NCBI GenBank assembly: GCA_950097015.1 | Contig: CATNEN010000041.1 | Location: forward strand, 310,001-374,000 | Origin: Macrostomum hystrix | Taxonomy: Eukaryota > Platyhelminthes > Macrostomidae | Reading direction: 5' to 3' | Length of the DNA stretch: 64,000 bases | In this document: piece by piece, positions 23,206 to 34,408 of the stretch | How the letters are laid out: each line of letters opens with the position of its first letter | Position numbering within the stretch: position 1 is the first letter of the stretch | Made by a program: the position numbers and the translations under genes | Notes under the pieces: generated by a model | Databases searched by the model: none | Seen by the model: only the letters and a program-made list of their open reading frames with translations | What the model was told of the DNA's origin: nothing

Positions 23206-26200
23206 CGACAGTCGGCCGGTCGCCCTCGCCTCCAGCAGCCTTTGCGGCGCCTTCATCACCGGCCAACAGGCGCATGCGGAGTCTCTGCCTGGCAGTTCTG
23301 AGCACAGAGCCGTAGTCGAGCTGGCTTCTCTCCCTCAGGTAGCTGACGGGAGTATCGATGGGCGCGTCCCGCATGGCCCGGCTGATTCTGTCCCACAGCA
23401 TCAGGGTCAGCAGGTGCAGCGGCCACAGCAAGTTGAAAGGAACAGGGAGGTCCGGCCCCAGCTGCAGGTATTTGATCTTGGTCAGCGAGGCCTGGTAGAG
23501 CCAGTCAGATTCGCGCACCGCGGACAGCTGGGCAAAGGTCTCTGACATCATAGCCACCAGCAGGTTGATCAGCACCACGGCGCAAATCACCACGAAGGAT
23601 ACATGGGCCAGCAGGCCAAGCAGCTCCAGTGTCCGCAGGGTCGGGTGCTGGGCTGCGCCCGGCTGCAGCAGGTGGTCGTCCCGGTCCGACATTGTCAGCA
23701 GCGACCACACCAGTGTCTGGAATACGGAGCCGTCGGCCTGGAAGTAGGCACTGGCGCAGGACACAACTCGGTACAGGGCGATCAGCAGGCAGGTCCAGGC
23801 GCTCAGCAACACCAGAATCAACGCGCCAAAGTTCAGCACGTTCTTAAGCACCCGTCTCAGCGACACGACTAGAGTGCCCACGTGTCTGCGGCGTGGACAG
23901 CGAGGAGTCTCATATGGAATCTCATTGGTAGAGTCATTTGGAGAGTCTCATTGAAAGACTTATTGGGAGAGAGTCTCATTGGGAGAGAGTCTCATTGGGA
24001 GAGAGTCTCATTGGGAGAGAGTATCATTGGAAGATTTTCTTTAAATCCAGGACGTTTTTAGAAGTCAAAATTTACAGTTGTTACTATAAAAGTTCTGTAG
24101 GAATATAAAACTATTAGCGAAAATGTGTCAATCGGGAGAGCAAGGCAGAGAATCACTCAGGGGGAGATTCACTCAGGGGGAGATTCACTCAGGAGGAGAT
24201 TCACTCAGGAGGAGATTCACTCAGGAGGAGATTCACTCAGGGGGAGATTCACTCAGGGGGAGATTCAATCAGGGGGAGATTCACTCAGGAGGAGATTCAC
24301 TCAGGAGGAGATTCACTCAGGGGGAGATTCAATCAGGGGGAGATTCACTCAGGAGGAGATTCACTCAGGAGGAGATTCACTCAGGGGGAGATTCAATCAG
24401 GGGGAGATTCCCTCAGGGGGAGATTTCCTCTGGGGGAGATTCTCTCTGAGGGAGATTCCCTCTGGGGGAGATTCACTCAGGGGGAGATTCACTCAGAGGG
24501 AGATTCCCTCAAGGGGGATATTCCCTCTGGGGGAGATTCTCTCTGGGGGGAGAACCACTTCGTAGTAGAGTCAGTCTGGAGGGAGATTCACTCAGGAAGA
24601 AATTGATTCAGGTGGAAAGACACTGGTGGGGGAAATTCAATCTTGGAGAGTCAATCTGGGAAAGAATCACTCTGGGGAGAGTAACTCACTTCTGCAGCGC
24701 AGCCGTGGAGAAGACTGACAGCAGCGAGAGCGCGTGCCCGCAGCCCATAGCGAGGCTGGCAGCCAGCTGAGGCTCAAGGCTGTCCAGCAGCAAGCTGGAA
24801 TACATGCTGGTGAAGTTGCCGAGGCTCCCGCAGGCCAGGTTTGCCGGCTGCGAGCAGAGCAAGGCGGACACGTTGAGGTTGGCGCAGACGCAGTTCCTGA
24901 TGTCGGTGGCGTTGGCCAAACCGGTCAGGAGTTGTTCGCTGGCGGAGCGCAGGCGGGCCGCCCAGACGAGGCTGAGTGGCAGACCGACCAGGTAGCAGCC
25001 TAGCGCCAGGTGGTGCAACAGGCCGAAGAAGCCGGTGACGCGGGCGAGCCGCCGCGGGCCCAGGAGGAACAGGTGGTGCGCGTTCTTCACCGCGTAAGCG
25101 AGCACGAAAATGATGAAGAGAACCTGCACCGCCAACTGCCCGCTGCCGATGAAGGCGGAGCCGGCTGAGCCGCAGACGGCCGCCCTGGCAAGGTTGTCGT
25201 TGAGTTCCCGGGAGGAGGCGACCCAGGCGGCCAGGAGGGCCAGGGAGGCGGCGAAGGCGACGGTGTCCAGCGCGTGGCCAAGCCGGGCGCTCTGGCAGAG
25301 CGGGCGCAGGCGCGGGTGCGGGCAGAGTACGTACACCGGGGTCAGCGCGTAGCCCGCCACAGCTGCCAGTGCCAGGACGCAGCCGGAGGCTCCTGAGAGG
25401 ATGGAGCGGGCTGATGGGTCGCTTTGAAACCGTCAGCTGAGCCCTTGACTGGCCGCCACCTACGAGGCTTATCAGTATCGGCAAATCCGATCCTTAGATG
25501 AGCCTCAACCCTGAGCCAGATCCTTAGATGAGCCTCAACCCTGAGCCAGATCCTTAGATGAGCCTCAACCCTGAGCCAGATCCTTAGATGAGCCTCAACC
25601 CTGAGCCAGATCCTTAGATGAGCCTCAACCCTGAGCCAGATCCTTAGATGAGCCTCAACCCTGAGCCAGATCCTTAGATGAGCCTCAACCCTGAGCCAGA
25701 TCCTTAGATGAGCCTCAACCCTGAGCCAGATCCTTAGATGAGCCTCAACCCTGAGCCAGATCCTTTGATGTGCCGCCACCCCAGCCAGATCCATTAAAAC
25801 CGCACCTGAAGCCGCCAGCGGCAGGCGCTCCTCCGGCCAGCGGCAGCCTTGTCTCCAGGCGCTGTCCAGCACCAGCTGGGCGGCCTGATGCGCCAGCGGC
25901 TCCCTCAGAGCCAGGTCGGTCAGGTGGCCCAGCCGACCCAGCCGGTCCCAGGGCGACGCGGAGTCCAACAGCAGGGCGAATGCCTCCTCGCTGGTCCAGC
26001 AGCCGTCCAGCAGCATGGCCAGGGAGCAGGCGCCGCGCTGCCGCACCGGAAACAGAAGCTCCGGCGCCAGGACGTCACCCAGTTGGTCCAGCCGGCGCAT
26101 CAGGTTCAGGCCCTGCTGAAGGACGTCCTCGCCGCTGGCGCGGAAGGCCTGGTAGAGCGGTGAGGCCAGCGCCGGCAGCAGCCGCTCGGCGTACAGCCGG

Positions 26201-26517
26201 CTCAGGCGCGGGTCGTTGCGCAGAGCGCGGCAGAGCGAGCAGGCGCAGTCGGCCAGCTGGTGCGGGAAGGGGATCCGCTCGCTGCGCTCCCGCATCAGGA
26301 AGCGGACCAGGCGGGCGTGACCGCCAAGCACCGCCCAAACCAGTGGCGACTGCACCACGAGGGCGGGCGGCAGCGAGTCCACGTGCTGCGCCGCGCACCA
26401 GGGCGACTCGTAGGAGGCCCGCAGGGTGGCCAGGTCGCCCCGCTGCACCGCCTCCAGCTGCTTCTCGCGCCACCGCTCCACGGCCAACGTGGAAAGGTCG
26501 ATGCCTTCGCCCGACAT
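23180..26517 (-). CDS. Divergent TRPC-like cation channel, 3 exons, 706 aa
   Basis: Exons on the minus strand: 26517-25806, 25392-24690, 23885-23180. Joins preserve frame (CAG/GTGCGG donor, CTCTCAG acceptor, AA/GTGAGT donor, CCGCAG acceptor). Exon 1 (about 237 aa) resembles the ankyrin-like N-terminus of TRPC proteins (LVWAVLGGHARLVRFLM). Exons 2 and 3 hold several hydrophobic segments. The pore-like stretch is VFQTLVWSLLTM, S6-like is VICAVVLINLLVAMMSETF. A degenerate TRP-box region, ESDWLYQASLTK, is followed by LPVPFNLL, matching the TRPC EWKFAR...PPPFN pattern. The protein would be a plasma-membrane cation channel subunit. It is shorter than usual TRPCs (about 750-1000 aa), and the classical LFW pore motif and EWKFAR are altered. 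Intron 1 and intron 2 both hold minisatellites. Family call is good; ion selectivity cannot be read from sequence. Confidence 0.8.
23920..24035. repeat. 17-bp repeat in channel intron 2
   Basis: About five copies of GGGAGAGAGTCTCATTG, near the 3' splice site (minus sense) of exon 3. Confidence 0.85.
24148..24560. repeat. 15-bp minisatellite in channel intron 2
   Basis: About 27 copies of GGGGGAGATTCACTC plus A, with GGAGGAG and AATCAG variants, decaying toward exon 2. On the minus (gene) strand the units read GAGTGAATCTCCCC, similar to the sequence just inside the exon 2 donor. Confidence 0.9.
25492..25766. repeat. 30-bp minisatellite in channel intron 1
   Basis: Nine near-perfect copies of a unit beginning GATCCTTAGATGAGCCTCAA. 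On the gene strand it is open in frame with exon 1 and would encode RIWLRVEAHL repeats if the intron were retained. Confidence 0.95.
26270..26517 (-). other. ankyrin-like N-terminal segment of the TRPC-like channel
   Basis: Residues about 1-85 of the channel carry a helix-rich region with one recognisable ankyrin-type motif (SPLVWAVLGGHARLVRFLM). TRPC proteins normally have about four ankyrin repeats here, so the domain is reduced or too diverged to see. Confidence 0.5.
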
Positions 26518-26519
26518 GA

Positions 26520-27178
26520 GTTTCGGTGAGCTGCCAGCGGTTGTACCCGGCTGTCTCTAATCCCTATACTTTGGGAACATCTTCAGCAGCCGATCAGTTT
26601 GGTAAAGGAAGCTCAGAAGCCTTGACCAGCAATAAAAGCAGAGCTTATCAGAGAATATCCAATTATTGCATTGTGTTTCAGCAGTAGCAGCGTGGCTCAA
26701 TAAGGCACAGACGCGGTCCTCGCCCATTCGCTCCGGTCCCACCCCACAATGTCCAGGGCTGCACTATCTGTGCCATTGCAGCTGACAGGTCTGACAGATC
26801 AATACCAGAGCGGGAGTGACTCAGCAGCGGCAGCTGTTGGATTCTCTAAACTCGGAGAGCGCATGGCCAGAGGGCGAACAGCTGATTGGACAAATTTTCC
26901 TGTCCATATAGAAGTCAATATAGAAGAGTTGAAATTTTTCAGCGCATCAATGCGTCTATGGACATCTATAGAATCTGATATATACGATGCTATATATAGA
27001 TGTCCTTAGCAATCGCCTGTGAAACCTTAGCTTGGCCCATAGACAATCAGACCATCCAACACTTTGGCAAGCTTTTGGCAGCCTCACCTACTCACAGTCT
27101 CTAAGTCAGCGCGAAACTGATCAAAGCAAAGCCATCCAACGTGCTATTTTCTCGAGCAGAACTAATTCTTCACGGATC
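26520..27178. other. divergent intergenic region (possible shared promoter)
   Basis: About 660 bases separate the channel start (minus) from the small membrane protein start (plus). A CTCGAGCAG acceptor-like site ends at 27159. No other feature was recognised. Confidence 0.4.
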
Positions 27179-29249
27179 ATGCTCAAGCAGCAGCGACTCG
27201 TCCAGTGGATGAGCATCGCTCTGCAGCTACTGCTGGCGCTGCGGCTGGCAGCTGGTGAGCACCACACCGAACTCATCTCAGCAGCCCACATTGAGAAATC
27301 CTATCAATTCCCAGAATCCCAACTACTTCATCCAGAAATCCAATCAATCCCCAGAATCCCAACTACTTCATCCAGAAATCACATCAATCCCCAGAATCCC
27401 AACTACTTCATCCAGAAATCCCATCAATCCCCAGAATCCCAACTACTTCATCCAGAAATCCAATCAATCCCCAGAATCCCAACTACTTCATCCAGAAATC
27501 CCATCAATCCCCAGAATCCCAACTACTTCATCCAGAAATCCCATCAATCCCCAGAATCCCAACTACTTCATCCAGAAATCACATCAATCCCCAGAATCCC
27601 AACTACTTCATCCAGAAATCCCATCAATCCCCAGAATCCCAACTACTTCATCCAGAAATCCCATCAATCCCCAGAATCCCAACTACTTCATCCAGAAATC
27701 ACATCAATCCCCAGAATCCCAACTACTTCATCCAGAAATCCCATCAATCCCCAGAATCCCAACTACTTCATCCAGAAATCCCATCAATCCCCAGAATCCC
27801 AACTACTTCATCCAGAAATCACATCAATCCCCAGAATCCCAACTACTTCATCCAGAAATCCCATCAATCCCCAGAATCCCAACTACTTCATCCAGAAATC
27901 CCATCAATCCCCAGAATCCCAACTACTTCATCCAGAAATCCCATCAATCCCCAGAATCCCAACTATTTCATCCAGAAATCCCATCAATCCCCAGAATCCA
28001 AACTATTTCATCCAGAAATCCCATCAATCCCCAGAATCCAAACTATTTCATCCAGAAATCCCATCAATCCCCAGAATCCAAACTATTTCATCCAGAAATC
28101 CCATCAATCCCCAGAATCCCAACTACTTCATCCAGAAATCCCATCAATCCCCAGAATCCCAACTACTTCATCCAGAAATCCCATCAATCCCCAGAATCCC
28201 AACTACTTCATCCAGAAATCACATCAATCCCCAGAATCCCAACTACTTCATCCAGAAATCACATCAATCCCCAGAATCCCAACTACTTCATCCAGAAATC
28301 CCATCAATCCCCAGAATCCCAACTACTTCATCCAGAAATCCCATCAATCCCCAGAATCCCAACTACTTCATCCAGAAATCCTATCAATCCCCAGAATCCC
28401 AACTATTTCATCCAGAAATCCCATCAATCCCCAGAATCCCAACTACTTCATCCAGAAATCCCATCAATCCCCAGAATCCCAACTACTTCATCCAGAAATC
28501 CCATCAATCCCCAGAATCCCAACTACTTCATCCAGAAATCCCATCAATCCCCAGAATCCCAACTACTTCATCCAGAAATCCCATCAATCCCCAGAATCCC
28601 AACTACTTCATCCAGAAATCACATCAATCCCCAGAATCCCAACTACTTCATCCAGAAATCCCATCAATCCCCAGAATCCCAACTACTTCATCCAGAAATC
28701 CCATCAATCCCCAGAATCCCAACTACTTCATCCAGAAATCCCATCAATCCCCAGAATCCAAACTATTTCATCCAGAAATCCCATCAATCCCCAGAATCCA
28801 AACTATTTCATCCAGAAATCTCATCAGTCCACAGAATCCCGAATCCTTCATCAAGAAATCCTTCAGCTCAGAGCAGTCGATAGCTCAGTCTAGAAATTCT
28901 CCAACAATTTCGCTGCTCTCGCAATTCGCCAGGCCAAAACATTCCGTGCGCCAGCGTGGACACAGAGAGACTGACAATGAGCTACGCAAGCCTCTCTCGG
29001 CTCTGCCCGTCCAAACAGTTCTGCTGCTACCCGCTCGGCGGCAGCGACATTGCCACATGCTGCGACGACTGCAGCCGTGATTTGGACTTCAACCCGCTGA
29101 TGCAGCCGGATGTCTGTCTGGCAGACAATCGCAAATGGTCCTTGATCGTCATCGTCCTCATGCCGCTCTTCACCGCCCTTCTGCCCGCCATCATCGCAGT
29201 GACTGCCGTCATCATACTCAGCATCGTCAGCAGGAACAGGGAACTGTGA
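27179..29249 (+). CDS. Small cysteine-rich single-pass membrane protein, 2 exons, 119 aa
   Basis: Exon 1 is 27179-27254 and exon 2 is 28966-29249. The phase-1 join (CAGCTG/GTGAGC donor, GGACACAG acceptor) restores frame exactly. Residues 1-25 look like a signal peptide (IALQLLLALRLAA). Next comes a short ectodomain rich in cysteine (CPSKQFCCYP, TCCDDCS, and a later Cys), then a transmembrane helix (LIVIVLMPLFTALLPAIIAV...) and a short basic tail ending RNREL. The FCC and CC-x-x-C pattern recalls Shisa-like and similar small CYS-TM proteins, but I cannot assign a family. Alternative downstream start codons exist (ATG at 28977), so the spliced model rests on phase agreement and the signal peptide. 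The intron is almost entirely a 40-bp minisatellite. Confidence 0.65.
27290..28835. repeat. 40-bp minisatellite filling an intron
   Basis: About 38 copies of a unit beginning CCCATCAATCCCCAGAATCC. The variants are ACATCAATC, CAATCAATC and CCAAACTATTTC. It has no stop codon in any plus-strand frame, so very long frames run through it. Those frames are artefacts of composition. Confidence 0.96.
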
Positions 29250-29962
29250 TGGGATCAGGGAAATTGGGATCCGTAGGATGGGATCTGATGAGTTAGGATC
29301 TGTAGGATGGGATCTGATGAGTTATGATCTGTAGGATGGGATCTGGGGAGTTAGGATCTGTAGGATGGGATCTGGGGAGTTAGGATCTGTAGGATGGGAT
29401 CTGGGGAGTTAGGATCTGTAGGATGGGATCTGGGGAGCTAGGATCTGTAGGATGGGATCTGGGGAGTTAGGATCTGTAGGATGGGATCTGGGGAGCTAGG
29501 ATCTGTAGGATGGGATCTGGAGAGTTAGGATCTGTAGGATGGGATCTGATGAGTTAAGATCTGTAGGATGGGATCTGATGAGTTAAGATCTGTAGGATGG
29601 GATCTGGAGAGTTAGGATCTGTAGGATGGGATCTGGAGAGTTAGGATCTGTAGGATGGGATCTGATGAGTTAAGATCTGTAGGATGGGATCTGGAGAGTT
29701 AGGATCTGTAGGATGGGATCTGATGAGTTAGGATCTGTAGGATGGGATCTGGAGAGTTAGGATCTGTAGGATGGGATCTGGGGAGTTAGGATCTGTAGGA
29801 TGGGATCTGGAGAGTTAGGATCTGTAGGATGGGATCTGGAGAGTTAGGATCTGTAGGATGGGATCTGGAGAGTTAGGATCTGTAGGATGGGATCTGGAGA
29901 GTTAGGATCTGTAGGATGGGATCTGATGAGTTATGATTTGTAGGATGGGATCTGGGGAGTCT
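29250..29962. repeat. 29-bp minisatellite after the small membrane protein
   Basis: About 24 copies of GGATCTGTAGGATGGGATCT plus GGRGAGTTA or GATGAGTTA. It begins immediately after the stop codon, so it would form the 3' UTR. Confidence 0.93.
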
Positions 29963-31865
29963 GTAGTCCTACTTTATAATCGGTCGGATTAATAGAATTG
30001 GGTTCTTTAGTTGTTTAAACAGAGGTTGTTTTTTAACTAAGTCGATTAACAGTTGGGCTGTCCAAAAATTGACAGTTTGAAAAATGAATTACTGTTAACG
30101 ACGGCTTGCATTTAATGTCGAATGTTTAAAACTGCTTTTTAACCTGGAAAGGAATTTATCTTGCATTTTTATTCAAAGTCACGAAATGCGGAAAGTTATC
30201 ATAAGTTAAAATGATTCGGCCAGAATGAAAAGTATGACGCGAAATAAATTGTCAGTTCTACTATAAGTAGAGCAGTTTGGTGCAAATTATTTATTTTCAC
30301 ATGCAGCGGTCCCGCATGCATAGTCATGTGTATCGTAATGCATATTCCGTATGGCTTGACAAATTTGCAAATGAGCTGCGAATGCAAATTTAGCAAGTTC
30401 TCACATTCGCAACAGCTACGGAAATGCACATCATTAATAATTAGCGAGTCTATAATTAGCAGCACGGCCTGTGTTTCTGCCCGCCCCGAATATGCTTCGC
30501 GTGAATCGACAATTGCCTCGGACGGCGAAACAGGCGCGCCTGATGAGCAATTAGTGACAGGATTCCAATTCGCATGGGAGCAGCGACTGCAGTACTGTGC
30601 AGGGCCTCATTAATTGCAACACTGAATGCACACAATGGCACTGCATTTCAGGTGTCAGACATGCGGCCAACGCTTTGCATCGAATGGCTGGTGGATTTGC
30701 TCGCATGTGGCAAGTATCGATCCAAGTACATATGGTACTTCTGATAGATTGCAAGGCGCAATCGTGACTAGATCCTTGCCGCACTCAGCGTGTAATATGT
30801 AATATGTAATATGTAATATGTAATATGCAATGTAATATATTAGCATTGCCTGAATGATTTTAGGCCATAGAAAAAAGTTTGGATTTACTCTTAATATAGC
30901 TTTTTGGAGCCCATTTGGTCTTACAAGCATTTAATTTAATCCAAGATCTGCCTGGTATGTATTTCAGCTTAGCGGCATTTAATTTGGTCCAACCAGCATC
31001 AATTAGGTCCGTATCAGCTGTGAAGCCCGAGAAAGAGTTAAAGATAAGTGAAATTGCTTGCAGTACATTAATGACCTCGCTGAGAATAGACAGTGCTGGC
31101 CGTGACAACCACGACCCTGTATTCTTTGAGTCCAAATGTTGAATCCAGCTTCGCCTACATAAATTAGATGAACTCCGGGGTCAAGAGCCGTCAGCCATTC
31201 AGCAAACTCCTGCCTTGTCGCAACCGTCTGCTAGCTGTTGCGTACCGTTGGAATATCAGAGCCGAGATGCTGACAACCAACTAGAACTGTTCGACCAGCT
31301 TCTGCTGCAGTTGCTGCAACGTCAACAGAGGGTTTCTTTCGATTTCATTGAGTAGAGTTGGACCTGAGACTCAAGCAACTTGTTTTGGCGATTGCCACCC
31401 CTTCGCAGACGATCTCTTCTGCCCGTGGTTTCAACGCACAGAGCGATGCTGTATTTTATTTAACATTCAACAACCTTGCAGTTTCTTTTGGGTGTTTACT
31501 TCTGCCGAGCGCTTTGATCACTAGCCCATGGCGCTCGTTCGAAAGTCTAGCATATGGGTCCACAATTCTGTTGCTGATCTGGCTCTTCCGCAGCAGTTGC
31601 AAATGAGGAATTGCTTCCATCCTCGTGTCAGTGTTAGTCATGTCTGAATTAGTATATAGAAAGGCAACTAAGAAATCACTATGCACCAAATTGATGCTTG
31701 TTGGACCAAACTAAATGCCGCTATGGCATCCTTGTGACCATAGACTAAATCTGAAATACCCTGGCAGGCAGATCTTGGATTAATTAAATGCATGTAACAC
31801 CAAATGGGCTGCAGAAAGCTATAGTAAAGAGTGCCTATTTTATCCCCTGGGGATATTTCAAATAC
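29963..31865. other. gene-poor spacer
   Basis: A+T-moderate sequence with short scattered open frames and no recognisable domains. A small 7-bp repeat lies within it. Confidence 0.5.
30786..30832. repeat. 7-bp repeat TAATATG
   Basis: Five to six copies of TAATATG. Confidence 0.9.
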
Positions 31866-31874
31866 CCACTGCCT

Positions 31875-32388
31875 ACTATACCCACTAGCTACCCACTAGC
31901 TACCCACTAGCTACCCACTAGCTACCCACTAGCTACCCACTAGATAACCACTAGCTACCCACTAGCTATCCCCACTAGCTACCCACTAGCTACCCACTAG
32001 CTATCCCCACTAGCTATCCCCACTAGCTACCCACTAGCTACCCACTAGCTACCCACTAGCTACTCACTAGCTAACCACTAGCTACTCACTAGCTAACCAC
32101 TAGCTACTCACTAGCTACCCACTAGCTACCCACTAGCTATCCCCACTAGCTACCCACTAGCTACCCACTAGCTATCCCCACTAGCTATCCCCACTAGCTA
32201 CCCACTAGCTACCCACTAGCTACCCACTAGCTACTCACTAGCTAACCACTAGCTACTCACTAGCTAACCACTAGCTACTCACTAGCTAACCACTAGCTAC
32301 TCACTAGCTAACCACTAGCTACTCACTAGCTAACCACTAGCTACTCACTAGCTACCCACTAGCTACTCACTAGCTAACCACTAGCTTC
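31875..32388. repeat. 11-bp minisatellite
   Basis: About 45 copies of CTAGCTACCCA with ACTCA, AACCA and ATCCCCA variants arranged in higher-order runs. For example, a stretch of about 190 bp with CTATCCCC units recurs. Confidence 0.93.
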
Positions 32389-32389
32389 T

Positions 32390-34408
32390 AAATCGAATGA
32401 CCGATTTTGCTGAAAGAGTCATATATGGGTCAATTTTCCGCCCTTTACGATGAGCCAACTTTCAAAGCTGTACGAGTCAGCAGCGTCGAGATATTCAGCG
32501 ATTGTTGTCGGAGTCCCTGGTGGCAAGCAACTAACATTGCTCTGCGTAAGCCTCTATAGCGAATCCGTATTTAGTTTAAAAAATTAAAAAGATTGGCAAG
32601 ATTAATGAGTACAAAATACGAGTAATCAACAATAACAGCCGACAAAGGAAATTTGTCAGCTGAAAAACGATGCCGATGTTGGCGCTTTTCGCCACCAGAC
32701 ACCCCGACGAGAATTGTTGAGTATCGTTGAATAATTAAAAATGCTTATGATTAGCGATTCTGGGAGTTGTTTCATCGGATAAAATGGAAAATCTCTGCCC
32801 ATAAATAATAAACAATATGAGCAATACAAAATAATCAACAATTGCATCATGCAGTTTTTGGAAGCAGAATAATTATGCCTTATTGTTGGTTTTAGCCACC
32901 AGGCACCCTTGACACAGCTGAATTACTTTGTGATTATGGATACTGTTTTATCGGATAGAGCGGAGAATTTCATACGAACCGTGACGGCACAGCAAATGCA
33001 TGTACATGAGCAGGTAGCTGAAGGTAACTAAGCTTAGACGTCACAGAATGCTTCCACACAGCTCAGAGCCACTTCACCGATATTCGGAGTAGCTGAGCTC
33101 GGGCTAATCTAATCTGGGTCGAGAACTCGCGACTACCGCCCGGCAGAGGAGCAATAAAAAAAGCAGCCAAGGTGATACAAAAGAAGCAAGCGGAGTTTCT
33201 GGCAGTATCAATCGGCCAATAAAAGATATTATGATGGCCCTGCAGGTAGGTTGTTTTGCTTGATTCTAATAAGACTCGCCACAGTCGCCTATGCTTTATT
33301 TGCTTATTCAATTCTTTCATTTTTTGGTTTTTGCAAAGAAAAAAAGGCTCATCTTCAAGAAACACGTGCAAAGAAAAAAGTAAATATATAAAATTCCATT
33401 GCTGTTTGCTGATTACAGAGGTTGCATAATTATGTAGGTTGGGTGTTAAAGAGCTAGCTAAGTTATTGCGGCTAATAGTCTGTCTGAAATGTTTAGCTTT
33501 GCGCTACCAGTGAGCAGTTTTCATTGATGAGGCCGTGTGCTCGGGCAGAGCACGCAAGCACTCGGAGCCGCGCGCCACCAGACTACTCGCGAGTAGTTGA
33601 CTGCCCGACTGTCCTGGCCAGCGGTCTCAGGCGGGCCGGGAGAATGTTTGAGTTAGCGCGCACAGCTCCCAGATGGCAGATGGGATTCCACTAAGTAGAC
33701 AAAAAACCAGGCGAAAGAAACACATACAAGAGAATCTAAAACAAAACAGAAGATGGACTAAAAATAATAAATATATGTATATATTGCGAATAGATACGAC
33801 TGGGTGGACCAAATTGCACAGGAGATCTGGGCAGACCAGAGTGTGAGCTGATCAACTACTGATAAGATTAATAAAAATAGAGGATGCGGCAATGCCGTTG
33901 CCGAATTAGAAAAAAGTCTAAGCGATTTCTGAGTCCTAGGCATGAGGCAACACTTGCTAGTCGAGGGCCGGGAAAGGCGAATATTGGATCTAAAAATCTG
34001 CAATGACCGCACAGGAGGATGCGGCGGGATCTAAAGCTCAAACGGATGTTGAATTGAAATGTGTAAACACGGCAGCGAATGGCATCATGATGATGGGGCA
34101 GACACTAACATCAAGCAAGGCTGACAACACAGACAGAGAAAACAGCGGAACACAACAGAACTGATGCAACGGGCGGGCACTGCCAGGAGGGGGGATAAAA
34201 AACAAATTACAAAGTTCGTGAATGCGACAGCTAAGGAACAATAAAACACAGTCCTCAGAGTAGGGTTCGCCCGCCCGACAAGTACATAGGGTTAAAAGAT
34301 AAACGGCTAAAGTGCAGCGATAGTAATTGCAGTGCGTGACTCGCATTCCTAATTGGAGTTGTTGCACGAATTCTACACACGATTTCCCAGGCCACCGCGG
34401 TCAGCTGC
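32390..34408. other. spacer and Na+/K+-ATPase 3' flank
   Basis: No reliable gene. The right part (minus sense) follows the pump stop codon at 34409 and should contain its 3' UTR. Confidence 0.5.

Noticed and set aside
27032-29080. 682-aa and 542-aa repeat proteins (PQNPNYFIQKS type)
   Set aside because: The array lies between a strong donor (27255) and an acceptor (28965) whose phases match, so it is an intron.
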